DNA of 32,843 nucleotides, taken from positions 1-32,843 of the forward strand of contig JALSKZ010000079.1 of NCBI GenBank assembly GCA_026988575.1. Direction: 5' to 3'. Position 1 is the first letter of the stretch. Every line of letters begins with the position of its first letter. Shown here one piece after another: positions 24,181 through 32,293 of this stretch. The DNA comes from Thermodesulfobacteriales bacterium (lineage in GTDB: Bacteria > Desulfobacterota > Thermodesulfobacteria > Thermodesulfobacteriales > Thermodesulfatatoraceae). The position numbers and the translations under genes were made by a program. Below the pieces are notes generated by a model, which saw only the letters and a list, made by a program, of their open reading frames with translations, was not told where the DNA came from and searched no databases.

Positions 24181-25557
24181 ATGATACCCGAAGGGGTAGA
24201 AAAGATATTAGAAGTGGCCCGGGGGCAAGGTTTTTTTGCCGATTTGTACTTTGAACACACCACCACTACCCAGATTGTCTTAGAAAACAACCGCTTTGAG
24301 AAGGCTGTCAGTGGCACAGACACCGGAGTGGGCCTGCGCTCTATCTACGGTGATTTTTCCACTGCCTACGCCTATTCCAACGATTTGCGCTACACAAATT
24401 TGATGGCCCTGGCCCAAGAACTGAACAGACTCACCGGGTCTTCTCTCAAAAAGGTCGTTATTAACGATTTGAAAGAAGTCCCCCCGGTAGAGATCAAAAA
24501 AAATCCTTTAGCCGTTCCCCTAAAAGAAAAGGCCTCCTTGGTAAAAAGGGCAAACGACGTAGCCCGAGGATATTCGCCTAAAGTGGTCCAGACTCAGGTT
24601 ATCTACCAAGATATACTAAAGAAAATCACCATTATAAACACCGAAGGCCAGTGGATTACCGGTGAACGGATCTATACCCTATTGGCTGTACAGGTAGTAG
24701 CACGGGAGGGGGATATAATCCAAACTGGGTACGAACCCCTGGGGGGACACATTGGCCTAGAGATCTTTGAAAAAACCCCTCCCGAAGAAATAGCCTTAAA
24801 AGCGGCCCAACGTGCCCTCTTAATGCTTTCGGCACGTAAGGCCCCAGGGGGTACCATGCCTGTAGTGCTCTCTTCTGAAGCAGGCGGCACTATGATCCAC
24901 GAGGCCGTAGGTCATGGGCTGGAAGCCGACTTGGCGGAAGAGGGTTTTAGCGTATATGCTGGGCGTATAGGAGAACAAGTAGCTTCACCTTTAATAACCG
25001 TAATAGATGACCCCTCCATCCTTTACCAACGAGGCTTTTATCAATTCGATGATGAAGGAGTGTTCCCTCAAAAAACAGTACTTATTGAAAAAGGCATACT
25101 AAAGACCTTCCTTTACGATCGCCTCTCGGCCATGAAGGCTGGGGTAGAATCTAACGGCCACGGACGAAGAGAGTCTTACAGATTCAGACCCATACCCCGC
25201 ATGAGCAACACCTATATAGCCCCTGGCAACCATCGTCCTGAAGAAATCATCCGCAGTGTGGAAAAGGGGCTATTTGTGAAAAAAATGGGAGGCGGACAAG
25301 TAGACACCATCTCGGGAAACTTTGTCTTTGAAATTGCCGAGGGCTACCTTATTGAAAAGGGCCTACTAGGAGAGCCGGTTCGCGGTGCTACTATATCGGG
25401 AAACGGACCTCAAATATTGCAAACCATTGACATGGTGGGCAATGATATTGGTTTTGCCATCGGCACCTGTGGTAAAGACGGACAAGGGGTACCTGTTTCT
25501 GATGCTCAGCCAACTTTACGTATTCCTGAAATTGTAGTAGGTGGAGCTGTTAGTTAA
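24181..25557 (+). CDS. tldD: TldD-type metalloprotease
   Basis: 458-residue protein of the TldD/PmbA family, U62 peptidases that work as TldD-TldE heterodimers and cut unfolded or modified peptides. It is the catalytic TldD type because it carries the zinc motif HEAVGH (H240, E241, H245) followed by GLEAD. PmbA/TldE subunits lack this motif. Other family blocks are DTGVGLRSIYGDFSTAYAYS near the N-terminus and GTCGKDGQGVPVSDAQPTLRI at the C-terminus. I start at the ATG at 24181, with AAGGGGGT 5-10 bases ahead; an in-frame ATG at 24115 would overlap the gene on the other strand and has no ribosome site. A TldE partner gene is not in the window. purF follows after 12 bp. Confidence 0.93.
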   Translation: MIPEGVEKILEVARGQGFFADLYFEHTTTTQIVLENNRFEKAVSGTDTGVGLRSIYGDFSTAYAYSNDLRYTNLMALAQELNRLTGSSLKKVVINDLKEVPPVEIKKNPLAVPLKEKASLVKRANDVARGYSPKVVQTQVIYQDILKKITIINTEGQWITGERIYTLLAVQVVAREGDIIQTGYEPLGGHIGLEIFEKTPPEEIALKAAQRALLMLSARKAPGGTMPVVLSSEAGGTMIHEAVGHGLEADLAEEGFSVYAGRIGEQVASPLITVIDDPSILYQRGFYQFDDEGVFPQKTVLIEKGILKTFLYDRLSAMKAGVESNGHGRRESYRFRPIPRMSNTYIAPGNHRPEEIIRSVEKGLFVKKMGGGQVDTISGNFVFEIAEGYLIEKGLLGEPVRGATISGNGPQILQTIDMVGNDIGFAIGTCGKDGQGVPVSDAQPTLRIPEIVVGGAVS

Positions 25558-25569
25558 GGAGAGGAGCAT

Positions 25570-26952
25570 ATGTGTGGTGTAATAGGAGTCTTTGGACACA
25601 AAGAAGCGGCAAAGATAGCCTTTTTTGGGCTATATGCCTTACAGCATAGGGGGCAAGAGAGCGCAGGGATAGCGGCCTCTGATGGCAAACTGGTCCGAGA
25701 ACATCGGGGGTTAGGGCTGGTGGCCGAGGTCTTTAACGAAAAGGTCCTCAATAACCTTGAGGGCCATATCGCTGTAGGCCATGTACGTTATTCCACCACC
25801 GGTTCTTCCACGGTCAAAAATGCCCAGCCTTTCTGTGTAAGCCACGGTTATTGCACCTATGCCCTGGCCCACAACGGCAATCTGGTAAATGCCCACTTTT
25901 TACGTACCGAACTTGAAAAAGAAGGGTCCCTCTTCCAGACTACCATGGACAGCGAGATCATCGTACATCTGTTGGCCAAGGCCTTAAAACGAGGCTTAAT
26001 AGAGGCCATTCGGGAGACCATGGGGCTCATAAAGGGGGCTTATTCCATTGTCCTCTTGGCCCACGATAAACTTATCGCCTTTCGAGACCCTTATGGTTTC
26101 CGCCCTTTGTGTCTGGGAATGTTAAACGGTGGCTATATTGTGGCCTCAGAGACCTGTGCCCTAGACTTGGTACAAGCCCAATACATCAGAGAAGTAGCCC
26201 CTGGAGAAATATTGGTCATCGATAAAAACGGCTTGACCTCCTATGAAGGGGTCAAAAGCGAACGGTTGGCCCATTGTATTTTTGAGTTTATCTACTTTGC
26301 CCGGCCCGACAGCTACATCTACAACGAAAATGTATATTCCTTTCGTAAACGCCTAGGGCAAAACCTGGCCCAAGAATGTACAGTGGAGGCCGATTTTGTC
26401 ATGCCCTTTCCCGATTCAGGCAATTACGCCGCCATAGGATATGCTCAAAAGGCGGGGCTTCCCTTTGAAATGGGTATCATTAGAAACCACTACGTCGGTC
26501 GCACTTTTATCCAGCCCTCCCAAAGTATGCGCGACTTTTCTGTACGGGTAAAACTAAACCCCGTACGGGAGATCCTGCGGGGGAAAAAAGTAGCAGTGGT
26601 AGACGACTCTTTGGTACGGGGGACCACCAGTCGGACCAGGATTAAGGCCATAAAAGAAGCCGGGGCCTATAAAGTAAACATGCTTATAAGCTGTCCTCCT
26701 ATTCGCTTTCCCTGTTTTTTTGGCATAGATTTTCCGACCAGAGGAGAACTCATTGCCTCTAAACACTCCGTGGAAGAGATCAGGCGCTACCTAGACTTAG
26801 ACCTCCTTCACTATTTGAGTCTAGAAGGGCTCCTTAAGGCGGCTAAGAAAGGTAAAAAAAATTATTGTTTGGCCTGTTTCACCGGCGAATATCCTATTCC
26901 CATAGATGAAGAGCTCGACAAGCACATTTTTGAGACCACAAAAGAAGTCTAG
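25570..26952 (+). CDS. purF: Amidophosphoribosyltransferase (iron-sulfur type)
   Basis: First committed step of purine synthesis, making phosphoribosylamine from PRPP and glutamine. The protein begins MCGVIGVFG, so the catalytic N-terminal Cys is residue 2 and no propeptide precedes it. The frame upstream closes at the tldD stop and AAGGAGAGG sits just ahead of the ATG. The glutaminase domain is about residues 2-235. The PRPP loop VAVVDDSLVRGTTSRT lies in the phosphoribosyltransferase domain. Four Cys at 236, 382, 433 and 436 (HCIFEF, PCFFGID, YCLACF) match the [4Fe-4S] ligands of the Bacillus subtilis enzyme. Fe-S members usually carry a short propeptide, so its absence is notable. It forms a two-gene unit with tldD and is convergent with secA. 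Confidence 0.97.
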   Translation: MCGVIGVFGHKEAAKIAFFGLYALQHRGQESAGIAASDGKLVREHRGLGLVAEVFNEKVLNNLEGHIAVGHVRYSTTGSSTVKNAQPFCVSHGYCTYALAHNGNLVNAHFLRTELEKEGSLFQTTMDSEIIVHLLAKALKRGLIEAIRETMGLIKGAYSIVLLAHDKLIAFRDPYGFRPLCLGMLNGGYIVASETCALDLVQAQYIREVAPGEILVIDKNGLTSYEGVKSERLAHCIFEFIYFARPDSYIYNENVYSFRKRLGQNLAQECTVEADFVMPFPDSGNYAAIGYAQKAGLPFEMGIIRNHYVGRTFIQPSQSMRDFSVRVKLNPVREILRGKKVAVVDDSLVRGTTSRTRIKAIKEAGAYKVNMLISCPPIRFPCFFGIDFPTRGELIASKHSVEEIRRYLDLDLLHYLSLEGLLKAAKKGKKNYCLACFTGEYPIPIDEELDKHIFETTKEV

Positions 26953-26970
26953 GCATCTTAACTAGCCCTC

Positions 26971-29727
26971 TTAATGGACCGCCTTGGCCTGTTTACTTTT
27001 CGCCCCGGGGCGGCCACAACATTTTTTGTATTTTTTACCACTTCCACAGGGGCAGGGGTCATTACGACCGATCTTTTTGCCACGCCTGATGGGCTTCTGT
27101 TTGGGTTTCTTTTGCTGATCATCATCGTCTCCACGGCTATAGACCAACCGCAGACGCTGGTTCCTTTTTTCTTCTTCTATTCGTTCTATCTCTTCTTCTC
27201 GGGTTACCTGTACGCGATACAGAAAGCTAAGGGTCTGTTCTTTTATACGGTCCACCAACTGGGCAAACATCTCAAAGGCCTCGCGTTTGTACTCCTGGAG
27301 GGGGTCCTTTTGGGCATAACCACGCAGCCCAATCCCCTCGCGCAGGTGATCCATGGACAGGAGATGGTCTTTCCAGAGGGTGTCTATGGTGTGTAAGAGG
27401 AACATGCGTTCAAGCTGCCGCATAAGTTCCTGGCCTACCTCGGCCTCTTTGTCCTGATAGGCCTTATGGGCCTGATGGCGCAACTCTTCTACAAGTTCCT
27501 CTGGGCCTCGGAAGTCTTCAGGAAAACGGGGCTCAAAGTCAAAAACACCTTGGAACCGTTTGCTTAGGGCCTCTAGGTCCCATTCCTCTTGAGAGACTTT
27601 GTCGCTTACAAATTCTGCCACTATATTTTCCACTACGTCGTCAATCATATTGGCGATCCAGTCCTTGATACTCTCACTGGCCAAGATCTCTTTACGCTGG
27701 GAATAAATAACCTCTCGTTGGCGGTTCATCACGTCGTCATATTCCAGCAAATGCTTACGAATCTCGAAGTTATGGGCCTCTACTTTCTTCTGGGCCTGTT
27801 CTATGGCCTTGGACAGAAAGGAATGTTCAATGGGTTCGCCTTCTTCCATGCCAAAACGATCCATCAAACCGCGCAACTTATCCGAACCAAAAAGCCTTAG
27901 CAGATCGTCTTCAAGAGAGAGGTAAAACCGCGAAGAACCCGGGTCGCCCTGTCGGCCGGCCCGGCCACGAAGCTGGTTATCTATACGCCGCGATTCGTGT
28001 CTCTCTGTACCAATAATGTGTAACCCCCCTAAGGACTTGACGCGCTGATAGTCCTCTTGACATTCTTTTACCTTCTCAAAAAGCACTTCTGCCCAGCGTT
28101 GCGGATATTTCTGGGTAGGATCTTGTCCGGCCTTGGCCATGTGGAGGGCATCGGTCCAGGCAATGGTATCTATACTTTCTAGGTCATAGCCTTCGGCCAC
28201 CAGGGCCTCCTTGGCCAGACCTTCTGGATTGCCCCCAAGGAGGATGTCTACACCTCGACCCGCCATGTTGGTAGCAATAGTGACCGCCCCCGAACGCCCG
28301 GCCTGGGCAATGATGGCCGCCTCTTTTTCATGATACTTAGCGTTTAACACCTGGTGGGGAATCTTTTTCTTTTTAAGCATGCTGGAAAGCTTTTCACTCT
28401 TTTCAATACTTGTGGTGCCCACCAATACAGGCCGCCCCTGGCGATGAAGTTCTACGATCTCTTCCACCACGGCCTCGAATTTTTCCTTCTGGGTACGATA
28501 GACCACATCGGGGTGATCTACACGAATCATGGGCTTGTTGGTGGGTATTACCACCACATCCAGGTTATATATCTCTTTGAATTCCGCCGCCTCGGTCTCT
28601 GCTGTACCGGTCATACCCGCAAGCTTTTCGTACATGCGAAAATAGTTTTGGAAAGTAATGGTGGCCAAGGTCTGGTTCTCTCTCTCTATGCGCACCCCCT
28701 CTTTGGCCTCAATGGCCTGGTGCAGACCATCAGACCAGCGCCGACCAGGCATGAGCCGACCCGTAAACTCGTCTACGATGATGACCTTGCCGTCTTTGAC
28801 AATGTAGTCCACATCGCGATGAAATAGATGATGGGCCCTTAAGGCCTGATTGATAGTGTGTACCAAATTGATGTGGCGAGGGTCATAAAGATTTTCTATG
28901 CCTAGGAGACGTTCCATTTCTGCCACCCCTTCTTCGGTGAGCAGGGCTGTCTTGGCCTTTTCGTCAAGGGTGAAGTGGATATCCTTTTTGAGGTGCCGGA
29001 CCAGTTTGTTGATGTGGTAATAGATCTCGGTGGACTCTTCTGAAGGCCCCGAAATGATAAGTGGTGTTCGGGCTTCGTCGATGAGGATAGAATCTACTTC
29101 GTCTACAATGGCAAAATAGTGCTCCCTCTGGACCATATCTTCCAGGGAGTACTTCATATTGTCCCGCAGGTAATCAAAACCAAACTCGTTATTCGTTCCG
29201 TAAGTAATGTCACAGGCATAGGCCTGTTTGCGTTGGGCATCATCAAGGCCTGAGACAATCACCCCTACGGAAAGACCCAAAAAGCGGTATATCTCACCCA
29301 TCCACTGGGCATCTCGTTTGGCCAAATAGTCGTTTACCGTAACGATATGGACCCCTTTACCGGTAAGGGCATTGAGGTAGGCCGGGAGAGTGGCCACCAG
29401 GGTCTTACCCTCACCGGTTTTCATCTCGGCAATCTTTCCCTGATGGAGGACAATGCCCCCCATAAGTTGGACGTCAAAGTGCCTCATCCCCAACACACGC
29501 CGCCCAGCTTCTCTAACCACCGCGAAGGCCTCCGGGAGTAGGTCATCCAGAGATTCTCCTCGAGAAAGACGCTCTTTAAATTCTTGGGTCTTGGCCTTTA
29601 GCTCGGTATCGGAGAGACGTTTTATCTGAGGCTCAAGCTCATTAATACGCGTCACTGTAGGACGCAGACGCTTGAGCTCTCTTTCGTTCTTTGTCCCTAC
29701 TATTTTGGATAAAATCTTGGTAAACAT
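26971..29727 (-). CDS. secA: Preprotein translocase ATPase SecA
   Basis: Motor of the Sec export pathway at the SecYEG channel. 918 residues from the ATG at 29727, chosen because GGTGGAGG lies 6 bases ahead; the frame's earlier GTG (four codons upstream) lies within that ribosome site. Visible: Walker A region [11 protein letters not shown] near 103-113, [20 protein letters not shown], the preprotein cross-linking region, [16 protein letters not shown], the [13 protein letters not shown] helicase motif VI, and the C-terminal zinc-binding tail [13 protein letters not shown] that contacts SecB and phospholipids. Length is typical of proteobacterial SecA. It is convergent with purF, with an 18-bp gap. 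Confidence 0.98.
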   Translation of the reverse strand: MFTKILSKIVGTKNERELKRLRPTVTRINELEPQIKRLSDTELKAKTQEFKERLSRGESLDDLLPEAFAVVREAGRRVLGMRHFDVQLMGGIVLHQGKIAEMKTGEGKTLVATLPAYLNALTGKGVHIVTVNDYLAKRDAQWMGEIYRFLGLSVGVIVSGLDDAQRKQAYACDITYGTNNEFGFDYLRDNMKYSLEDMVQREHYFAIVDEVDSILIDEARTPLIISGPSEESTEIYYHINKLVRHLKKDIHFTLDEKAKTALLTEEGVAEMERLLGIENLYDPRHINLVHTINQALRAHHLFHRDVDYIVKDGKVIIVDEFTGRLMPGRRWSDGLHQAIEAKEGVRIERENQTLATITFQNYFRMYEKLAGMTGTAETEAAEFKEIYNLDVVVIPTNKPMIRVDHPDVVYRTQKEKFEAVVEEIVELHRQGRPVLVGTTSIEKSEKLSSMLKKKKIPHQVLNAKYHEKEAAIIAQAGRSGAVTIATNMAGRGVDILLGGNPEGLAKEALVAEGYDLESIDTIAWTDALHMAKAGQDPTQKYPQRWAEVLFEKVKECQEDYQRVKSLGGLHIIGTERHESRRIDNQLRGRAGRQGDPGSSRFYLSLEDDLLRLFGSDKLRGLMDRFGMEEGEPIEHSFLSKAIEQAQKKVEAHNFEIRKHLLEYDDVMNRQREVIYSQRKEILASESIKDWIANMIDDVVENIVAEFVSDKVSQEEWDLEALSKRFQGVFDFEPRFPEDFRGPEELVEELRHQAHKAYQDKEAEVGQELMRQLERMFLLHTIDTLWKDHLLSMDHLREGIGLRGYAQKDPLQEYKREAFEMFAQLVDRIKEQTLSFLYRVQVTREEEIERIEEEKRNQRLRLVYSRGDDDDQQKKPKQKPIRRGKKIGRNDPCPCGSGKKYKKCCGRPGAKSKQAKAVH

Positions 29728-29977
29728 ATAAGCCTCCACCTAACAAACACCGAAGTCTAGTAAGTTATTAAACTGCTGGTCATCTTGTCCCGCAAGGACC
29801 TTTACCCTTTAGATCGACCAAATTAATTTTTTATGATACTCGGGACTTGCTCCCCCAAATTATTTCGCTCATTACGCTTACTTGCCCTGATCAAAAACGT
29901 CCGCTCGGGATTCAGATGTCATCTGTTTCGGGCTCCTGATAATATATTATGTAAAATATTTTTTAAAGGAGCCCAAA

Positions 29978-30199
29978 ATGGAAGATAATTACCCAAAAAG
30001 ACCAAGAAAACGCATCTTGCGCCGAAAGACCGTGGCAGGGCGGTGCGATGTATGCGGACAAGAGATGCCCCTTTGTTATAAATGCCAAAAATGCGGCTAT
30101 CTTATCTGTCAGCAATGTATGGCCCATGGTCCTCGACGCTTTTCGTGTAATACTGTTACTTGGGTATGTCCTAATTGCCTGAACTGGGAAACCCTTTAA
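29978..30199 (+). CDS. Ten-cysteine zinc-finger-like mini-protein, unknown
   Basis: 73 residues. A basic N-terminus (KRPRKRILRRK) is followed by ten Cys at 23, 26, 33, 36, 39, 44, 47, 57, 64 and 67, plus His50. The spacing CxxC...CxxC..C....CxxC...C......CxxC is compatible with two interleaved zinc sites, as in RING/FYVE-like or double zinc-ribbon folds. I cannot assign a family or partner. A good ribosome site (AAAGGAGC) lies just ahead of the ATG, and the 85-bp gap to the siroheme decarboxylase gene allows co-transcription. The basic N-terminus could bind nucleic acid, but this is speculation. Confidence 0.75.
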   Translation: MEDNYPKRPRKRILRRKTVAGRCDVCGQEMPLCYKCQKCGYLICQQCMAHGPRRFSCNTVTWVCPNCLNWETL

Positions 30200-30284
30200 A
30201 TATTGTCAAGACTCTAAGGCCCTTTGGCCGAAAGGAGAAACAAAGACTTGCCAAAAAACTTTCTAAAAGGCAGTATCATTATCC

Positions 30285-31256
30285 ATGAAGGACAAAGAAC
30301 AACTACTCCTAAACGCCATCCAAAGAGAATTCCCCTTGGTGCCTGAACCCTATAAGGCTTTAGGGTTAAAGGTGGGTCTTTCGAGCCAGGAGGTCAAGGC
30401 CGCCCTTAAACAATTAAAAAAAGAAGGCATATTGCGTCAAATAAGCGCCATCTTTAACCCTCAGGCCCTGGGTTACCAGACCACTTTGGTAGCCGCAGCA
30501 GTTGAAGCTACGAGAGTAGAAGAGGCAGCCCAGGTAATCAACGCCTACCCGGGAGTGAGTCATAATTATCTCCGCAATCATTACTATAATCTCTGGTTCA
30601 CCATTGCTGTCCCCCCAGGCGAAAGCCTATCCTTGGTCGTCCGGAATTTATTAGAAAAGGCCCGCCCGGAAGACTTTCTCCTTTTACCCATTAAGCGGGT
30701 CTTTAAGATTGCCCTTATCTTGGATCTCGGCGAAGAGAATAATGCGTCCTCAAAGGAACCCTATGTGGTAATAGAAACTGCCCCAGCCCCTGACCCTCAG
30801 ACCATCACCCTGGTAAAAATCACCCAAGAAGATCTCCCCCTTGTGGATCGGCCTTTTGAGGCCTGGGGGCAAAAGGTCTCCATGTCTCAAGAAGAAATAA
30901 TCCACTGGATCAAAAAAGGTTTAGCAAACGGCCTTATCAGGCGCTTTGCCGGGCTTGTTCGTCATCAAAAGGCCGGCTTTCAGGGAAATATTATGGTGGC
31001 CTGGAAGGTGCCTGAAGAACGCGTAGAAACAGTAGGCCAGGGCCTGGCCCAAGAAAAAGGCATTACCCATTGTTACGAACGAAAGACTTACCCCCAATGG
31101 CCCTACAACATATACACCATGCTTCACGCTCGAAAACAAGATAAGGCCCTTGCTAAGGTAAAGGAGCTGGCCGCCAAATACCAGATTCCTGAATTCCTGC
31201 CGTTGATCAGTCTTCAAGAATTCAAAAAAGTGCGCCTCAAGCTATTCTGGACTTAG
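30285..31256 (+). CDS. ahbAB: Fused siroheme decarboxylase (AhbA-AhbB / NirDL type, Lrp-like)
   Basis: 323 residues made of two Lrp/AsnC-like halves. Each has an N-terminal helix-turn-helix-like part and a C-terminal alpha/beta domain. Half one is about 1-150 (RQISAIFNPQALGY at 51-64, SHNYLRNHYYNLWFT at 92-106). Half two is about 172-323 (RRFAGLVRHQKAGF at 219-232, THCYERKTYPQWPYNIYTM at 261-279). The second motif is characteristic of siroheme decarboxylase subunits rather than of amino-acid-responsive Lrp regulators. AhbAB converts siroheme to didecarboxysiroheme in the alternative haem pathway of sulfate reducers and archaea; the NirDL branch leads to haem d1. In sulfate reducers the two subunits are usually separate genes, so a single chain is noteworthy. 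No ahbC, ahbD or nir genes are here, so haem b versus d1 is undecided. Confidence 0.88.
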   Translation: MKDKEQLLLNAIQREFPLVPEPYKALGLKVGLSSQEVKAALKQLKKEGILRQISAIFNPQALGYQTTLVAAAVEATRVEEAAQVINAYPGVSHNYLRNHYYNLWFTIAVPPGESLSLVVRNLLEKARPEDFLLLPIKRVFKIALILDLGEENNASSKEPYVVIETAPAPDPQTITLVKITQEDLPLVDRPFEAWGQKVSMSQEEIIHWIKKGLANGLIRRFAGLVRHQKAGFQGNIMVAWKVPEERVETVGQGLAQEKGITHCYERKTYPQWPYNIYTMLHARKQDKALAKVKELAAKYQIPEFLPLISLQEFKKVRLKLFWT

Positions 31257-31265
31257 GAAATCTTA

Positions 31266-31299
31266 GGAAATAATTTACCCAAGTGGGAAAAATTTTTCT
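31266..31299 (+). promoter_or_regulatory. Pair of putative enhancer (activator-binding) sites, first copy
   Basis: Two 14-base sites, GGAAATAATTTACC at 31266-31279 and GGAAAAATTTTTCT at 31286-31299, start 20 bp apart. They fit the consensus GGAAAWWWTTTWCC shared with the second exported-protein gene (32131-32164). They start 87 and 67 bp before the -24 element, in the usual range for sigma-54 activator sites. The tract is AT-rich and followed by T8, so it could also partly serve as a weak terminator for the upstream gene. Confidence 0.5.
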
Positions 31300-31352
31300 T
31301 TTTTTTAAAGATCTCAAACCCCTGCTTAGCCTTTATTTGCGTCTGTTTTAGA

Positions 31353-31368
31353 TGGCATAATTATTGCT
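31353..31368 (+). promoter_or_regulatory. Sigma-54 promoter of the Cys-rich PEP-CTERM gene
   Basis: TGGC at 31353-31356 and TTGC at 31364-31367 have exactly 10 bases between GG and GC (TGGCATAATTATTGCT). This is a close match to the sigma-54 consensus. It is about 50 bp before the start codon. Confidence 0.78.
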
Positions 31369-31405
31369 TAGTCAATAGTTATCAACCTAATAAGGGGAGG
31401 GGCTT

Positions 31406-31798
31406 ATGCTTAAGCTGATCTTAGGAAGTAGTCTATTTTTCTTGTGTTTTGTCTCGGCTGTATATGGTGCCCATATCCATTTTGAGGAATTTTACCTAAA
31501 AGATGTCTCCTTTAATCAAAATAATAATTCTTACCAATGGACCTTTGACCTAGATAAAGACCTTCTTTACCTCTGGAACCTCGATGACGCACAGGTCCAA
31601 AACCAATCGCAAGATTTTGTTACCATTACTCCCAATGAAGACGAGAACCATTTTACACTGTTACCGAATTGGTTCGAGGGGACAATGCTTCCTGAAAACA
31701 ACCTACACCACGCCTATCTCACCATGCGCTTTACCAGCCAAAGTGGCTGCTGTGGTGGAGGGGGGTGCTCTACTCAGGCTCAGGCTTCTTTGTACTAG
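31406..31798 (+). CDS. Exported PEP-CTERM protein, 5' part (frame broken at a G6 run)
   Basis: 130 residues as read. Residues 1-21 form a signal peptide (LKLILGSSLFFLCFVSAVYG, then AH). The mature part is acidic and Asn/Gln-rich (FDLDKDLLYLWNLDD) and resembles the beta-sandwich ectodomain of surface proteins; I do not recognise a named domain. After CCGGGG the frame continues for ten unconvincing residues (CSTQAQASLY) and stops. Shifting by -1 at the G6 tract (31760-31765) joins it to the frame ending at 32115 and gives a 236-residue protein with a normal PEP-CTERM end. The two parts are therefore one gene. GGGGAGGGG lies ahead of the ATG, and a sigma-54 promoter lies upstream. If not corrected by slippage, the product would be secreted but unsorted. 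Confidence 0.8.
   Translation: MLKLILGSSLFFLCFVSAVYGAHIHFEEFYLKDVSFNQNNNSYQWTFDLDKDLLYLWNLDDAQVQNQSQDFVTITPNEDENHFTLLPNWFEGTMLPENNLHHAYLTMRFTSQSGCCGGGGCSTQAQASLY
31760..31765 (+). other. G6 homopolymer at the frame break
   Basis: Six consecutive G read as GGG GGG in the signal-peptide frame. Reading the last G again (-1), or having a seventh G, opens the frame through the PEP-CTERM signal. It could be a sequencing or assembly error, a contingency (phase-variable) tract, or a slippage site. Confidence 0.7.
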
Positions 31799-32115
31799 AC
31801 ACCTCTTCCTACTGGTCTGGAACGGTAAACCCAGGTAGTATTTTCAATCCTATCGACGTCTATACTTATATGGAAAACGACCACAAACTAATAGTCCAAC
31901 TCATATTGGACTCCTGTAGCAGCGGGTGTAGCGGCGGATGTGGATGCGGCGGCGGATGTAACTGTTGTGATTGTGGCTTTACAGTAGATTGGGTCAAACT
32001 CTCTGGTTGTTTTGATTGCACAACCTGTGACCCTATTCCAGAACCCTCAACCCTAATCTTAGCCGGCCTGGGCCTATTGGCCCTATCTAGAATAAAGCGT
32101 GGCCGACTTTTCTAG
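31765..32115 (+). CDS. Exported PEP-CTERM protein, 3' part with Cys/Gly-rich region and sorting signal
   Basis: Continuation of the gene that starts at 31406, in the -1 frame; the GTG at 31765 is unlikely to be a real start because it lies inside the G tract. It encodes FFVLDTSSYWSG, then a Cys/Gly-rich run with eight Cys between residues 51 and 70 of this frame (CSSGCSGGCGC and CNCCDC). Next come GFTVDWVKLSGC with CxxC pairs, and finally IPEPSTLILAGLGLLAL plus the basic tail SRIKRGR. That end is a textbook PEP-CTERM signal: the PEP motif, one membrane helix, and Arg/Lys. An exosortase would recognise it and anchor or release the protein at the cell surface, after export by Sec. Exosortase itself is not in the window. 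The Cys cluster could bind metal or form disulfides. Confidence 0.85.
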   Translation: MLYSGSGFFVLDTSSYWSGTVNPGSIFNPIDVYTYMENDHKLIVQLILDSCSSGCSGGCGCGGGCNCCDCGFTVDWVKLSGCFDCTTCDPIPEPSTLILAGLGLLALSRIKRGRLF

Positions 32116-32130
32116 TCTAACACCCCCTTA

Positions 32131-32164
32131 GGAAAATTTTTTCCACCCATGGAAATATTTTACC
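32131..32164 (+). promoter_or_regulatory. Pair of putative enhancer sites, second copy
   Basis: GGAAAATTTTTTCC at 32131-32144 and GGAAATATTTTACC at 32151-32164 again start 20 bp apart and match GGAAAWWWTTTWCC. They begin 108 and 88 bp before the -24 element, compared with 87 and 67 bp for the first gene. The offset differs by 21 bp, two helical turns, so all sites lie on the same DNA face relative to the promoter. Confidence 0.5.
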
Positions 32165-32192
32165 CCTCTACTCCTAGTGGAGGGGTTCTTTT
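32162..32192 (+). terminator. Rho-independent terminator after the PEP-CTERM gene
   Basis: ACCCCTC-T-ACT-CCT-AGT-G-GAGGGGT at 32162-32186 forms an 11-bp stem (one T-G pair) with a three-base loop, followed by TCTTTT. It separates the two exported-protein genes, consistent with each having its own promoter. Its left arm touches the second enhancer-like site. Confidence 0.75.
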
Positions 32193-32238
32193 CCGCCTAA
32201 AAACAGCACTAAATAAGCCTTTTTTAGTTACTTAAAGT

Positions 32239-32254
32239 TGGTATATTTTTTGCT
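32239..32254 (+). promoter_or_regulatory. Sigma-54 promoter of the second exported-protein gene
   Basis: TGG at 32239-32241 and TTGC at 32250-32253 with exactly 10 bases between GG and GC (TGGTATATTTTTTGCT). It shares the following TTA with the first promoter. It is about 40 bp before the start codon. Confidence 0.75.
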
Positions 32255-32293
32255 TAATTCAAAAGCAAAACTGAATGCGGGAGGGGCAAAATC

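Noticed and set aside
28354-28827. 157-residue plus-strand open frame, and another at 26974-27396
   Set aside because: Both are antisense shadows of secA, whose motifs are continuous on the minus strand; no ribosome sites.
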